The notes under the pieces were generated by a model. It was not told the origin of the DNA. It worked only from the letters and a program-made list of their open reading frames with translations, and did no database searches. Position numbers and translations under genes: made by a program. Shown here one piece after another: positions 61,524 through 64,000 of a stretch of DNA of 64,000 nucleotides (positions are counted from its first letter, which is position 1; each line of letters starts with the position of its first letter). This stretch comes from Acanthopleura granulata. Lineage: Eukaryota; Mollusca; Polyplacophora; Chitonida; Chitonidae. The DNA lies in assembly GCA_016165875.1 (NCBI GenBank), contig JABBOT010000014.1, forward strand, positions 15,854,931 through 15,918,930, read 5' to 3'.

Positions 61524-63098
61524 ATCTCTCAGCACCTGTTATCTATGGAGATGATTGGAGTGAGAGGAACCAGGAGGAACTGAACATCTTAGAGGATACA
61601 GGAATCAGTAGGTATATGTAGTAGTTTACTTTTGCTCTACCAAAGACTTGTACGCTCTGACATAAGAAGAAAAAGATAAACATGATTGCTGTGTGCGTAC
61701 TACAGTAAATTATGCATACTCCAGAGAAGTCAAGCTAGTAGACACACAAGGGAATTCCAGAAAAAAAAAAACAACAGAAGTCTGAGATGGTGAGACTATG
61801 TTGGGTTGACACCTGTTTACCTGTAAGATTTAATCTGCAACAAGGGTGTAATAAAAATGCAAGAAGGGAGTACCAGAAAGACTTTAGAGGATATGATACA
61901 CAACAGAGATATGAAAGCGCATACTGAACAGTTAATTCTAATTATTAAGTACAACATGTACAAGTACTCACATTTCATAAGAAGTTATCTTTTTTTAAGT
62001 GACACAATTAATTTCCTTCATTCAGATTGCTTTTGCCAACTTTTTAAAGTTGGCCCATTTTAAAAGTTTGATAACTTAATGAGTGAAAGACTTAAGCTTT
62101 AGATTTGGCAGTGATTTCAATAAAGTTATGCAGGTTGGTTTAAAAAATACAACTAGTTGAAGTATTAATCAGTGTTACCTTTATGTCTAATTCCCAAAGT
62201 AGCTTACTCATTGTTATAAGCTTTTTTCAAAGCTTTGCCTGTTTTGGAATATTTTACAGCAACATGATAAATTATGCAAAACATGTAGATTTATGGGTGA
62301 AATATTTTTGATACATATTCAAAATGCAATTTAAAGGGATATAAGTGAAAATCTTGTAAATCTTTCACATTAACTGTGTCTTCTTTCTTATGATAGATGT
62401 GACAAATAGCCACTGTGAAGAGAGAGATAAGCAAGGAAATCGTTCAGAAAAAATGGTGGTCCAAAAGAAGGGTAACATTTTTGTCTGTATTGTACAAGTG
62501 TGGTGCTGTGTTCTGTGTCAGTCCTCTTGCGAGGAACTAAAAATAATGGTCTAACACTGCAGCATTTTTATGTCTTTAACACCCTCATGGAGAACACAGT
62601 GATGTTCTCTTACTTCTAATTATGTATGTGACATCCAATTGTAGCAATTATACTCTGATAAAAAAAATTCAAATACTACATGTTGCAACTGATGGTTTCT
62701 GATATCTTTTTACAGTATATATGAGAATGAAAAAGTCTTCATGAAGTTCATCCCTTATTTGAATCCAGCTCTCTCTGTGGCTAATAATCAGGAAGTTTGT
62801 GAGATATATAATTTGCGCTCTTGTACCATGAGCACAGTGTTACACACCAATCAATAAATAAATCATTTCTTCAATCACAGATTTTACATTTTTTCATTTC
62901 AGTTGTAGCCAAAGCACGTGTGGGCTGGTCGTCAGCCAGCATAGATTTGCTTAAAGAATTTTCCTGTCCTTTGCTGAGAAATATCCTTCAACAGCTGAAA
63001 TTGAATCTGCTCAGAAGAAGTACCCAATTCTCAAAAGTAGAACACTAGCCCAACTTAAAGCCAAACTTCAGCATTTGAGGAAACTTAGTAAGGAATAA
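61524..63098 (+). pseudogene. Gene 2 exons h-j: acidic spacer and C-terminal W/EF/QKxYP module
   Basis: Exon h (61524-61607) reads DLSAPVIYGDDWSERNQEEL and ends at ATCA|GTAGGT in phase 1. Exon i (62397-62471) reads VTNSHCEERDKQGNRSEKM. Exon j (62903-63098) reads VVAKARVGWSSASIDLLKEF, then after a frame change in the T4 run near 62960 AEKYPSTAEIESAQKKYPIL and KSRTLAQLKAKLQHLRKLSK with TAA at 63096. Trp, LK-x-EF, P-x-x-x-x-I-x-S-x-QK-x-YP and the Lys-rich helix match gene 1. Confidence 0.65.
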
Positions 63099-63539
63099 TT
63101 CCAGAGATGATTATGAGATCCATTTGTTGTAAGTAGTTGTGGGATATATGCGCAGATCATTGGTGAGATATGTTAACAGATGAAGTGATGGGCTGTACAT
63201 TATGGGTGTTGTGGACTACATGCTTAGGCATACTGTGCACTTACAGACCTTTGACACTGATTATATATTATCCTGCACTGTTGATTTTTCTTGATGTTGG
63301 TATAATTAAGAATAATGATCAGTTTACTCTTTGTGAAATGCTAAAGTTAATAGTGAAATGTAAATTATATTTCTGATTGTAATATGTCAGTAAATTTTGA
63401 TATCAAAATGATGTTTGTTTTTGCTCATGGAATAATCATACAAGAATGTTGTACTGTACTTGTGGTCCTGTACATTGAGCATTGTATATCATACAGTGTT
63501 GACTGAGGTTTCTAAGGTGGTGTAATTCATACACTGTAC

Positions 63540-64000
63540 ATGTACATACAGTTGACAGTTTAAGATGCACATGCGTGTACATGTACAAGTATGTGTGCAG
63601 TTGACTGTCCTGCCTAGATTTGAGAATGTCGTTTCAGGGTAGTGCGGTAGACATTTGGTCATATATTCCATTGACAGTTGTGGGCATGCAGGCCATTGAC
63701 ATTAACATATATATATGTACAGTTTACATTACATGTAGATTGGGTACATGTGCTGTTGACGGATACAAGGTGTATTAATGCTGTTGGCAGGTACATTAGG
63801 GTGTATAGTCAAGTACATGTAATATTACTACATGCTGCACAATGTATGCACCCCATACACAACTGTCTATGCCCGGTTAAAAATTATGGTGTGTAGATCT
63901 GATTCTGATTGACAGTAGCGAGTCTGATTGACAACAGTGATATGTATACAGTAATTTTTTGATGATTACAGACCTGGTTGAGAAGAGAGGGGTATATTTC
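63540..64000. repeat. Degenerate minisatellite-like sequence at the right end
   Basis: TTGACAGTTGTGGGCATGCA, GCTGTTGACGGATACAAGGT, GCTGTTGGCAGGTACATTAG and TTTTTGATGATTACAGACC recur with spacings of 40-60 bases. It shares blocks with 57175-57360. It continues past the window edge. Confidence 0.5.

Larger units (their letters stand above)
49606..63098 (+). pseudogene. Gene 2: zinc-finger/tyrosine-recombinase-like gene with introns, frame-broken
   Basis: Ten exons: 49606-49721, 51795-51914, 53517-53594, 54453-54662, about 55150-55900, 57715-57971, 58788-58982, 61524-61607, 62397-62471 and 62903-63098. Nearly all borders are AG/GT with consistent phases. Order: acidic linker, Cys-x2-Cys zinc-finger-like segment, helical core-binding domain, YR catalytic core, acidic spacer, and the C-terminal module shared with gene 1. 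Such enzymes cut and rejoin DNA through a 3'-phosphotyrosine. Catalytic landmarks are present: Arg in KRRISEV (about 55785), the SSKLRTYLATTAR box, HMGH and WYRL (Tyr codon 58866). Frame breaks lie near 54480, 55640, 57836, 58880 and 62960, with in-frame stops at 55261 and 58884 (the latter just past the break). It is either a young pseudogene or an unpolished sequence. Live paralogues probably exist elsewhere. Confidence 0.68.

Overview
This is a stretch of animal nuclear DNA. Coding sequence is split into short exons with GT/AG borders, GC content is low, there are many tRNA-derived SINEs ending in (AATA)n, several satellite families, a degenerate TTAGGG array and abundant TACATGTA words. 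This look fits a lophotrochozoan, most likely a bivalve or other mollusc. The taxon is an inference. No prokaryotic features, rRNA genes or CRISPR arrays were seen.

The coding content is dominated by intron-containing genes that look like tyrosine recombinases (YR; Crypton or phage-integrase fold) and by KMT5A/SET8-like SET-domain exons. (1) 2.7-7.6 kb, + strand: six exons for the C-terminal 180 or so residues of a YR-type gene (gene 1), frame intact, with a polyA signal; its catalytic part lies outside the window. (2) 19.0-11.6 kb, - strand: about 13 exons of a second YR-like family (gene B), with a core-binding domain, an Arg box, a basic hairpin and a His box, but many single-base frame breaks. 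(3) 30.5-29.0 kb, - strand: a SET domain in three exons. (4) 42.9-43.9 kb, + strand: the first half of a second SET domain. (5) 49.6-63.1 kb, + strand: ten exons of a paralogue of gene 1 (gene 2), with an acidic linker, a zinc-finger-like segment, a core-binding domain, all YR boxes including the catalytic Tyr, and the same C-terminal module as gene 1. It has five frame breaks and two in-frame stops. Each SET locus lies upstream of a YR gene on the same strand, and the two SET-YR pairs diverge from the centre of the window.

The rest is repetitive. A Tc1-like foldback element lies at 8.6-9.5 kb and another foldback at 52.8-53.4 kb. A TIR-flanked element lies at 20.1-21.4 kb. A 104-bp satellite occurs at three places and is coupled to duplicated exon-like modules (10.5, 14-15 and 24-25 kb). 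There is a 72-bp satellite at 19.3 kb, a telomere-like array at 22.2 kb, and a minisatellite of about 58 bp that fills 34.7-39.4 kb and returns in opposite orientation at 45.8-46.2 kb. About 17 copies of one SINE and two of another are scattered through the window. A broken DNA-polymerase-B-like fragment of a selfish element lies at 32.0-32.6 kb.

The most interesting signals are the divergent SET plus YR arrangement, the paired YR paralogues with a shared C-terminal module, a tandemly duplicated exon with one dead splice acceptor, and frame breaks concentrated in mononucleotide runs. The last could be either pseudogene decay or long-read consensus error.
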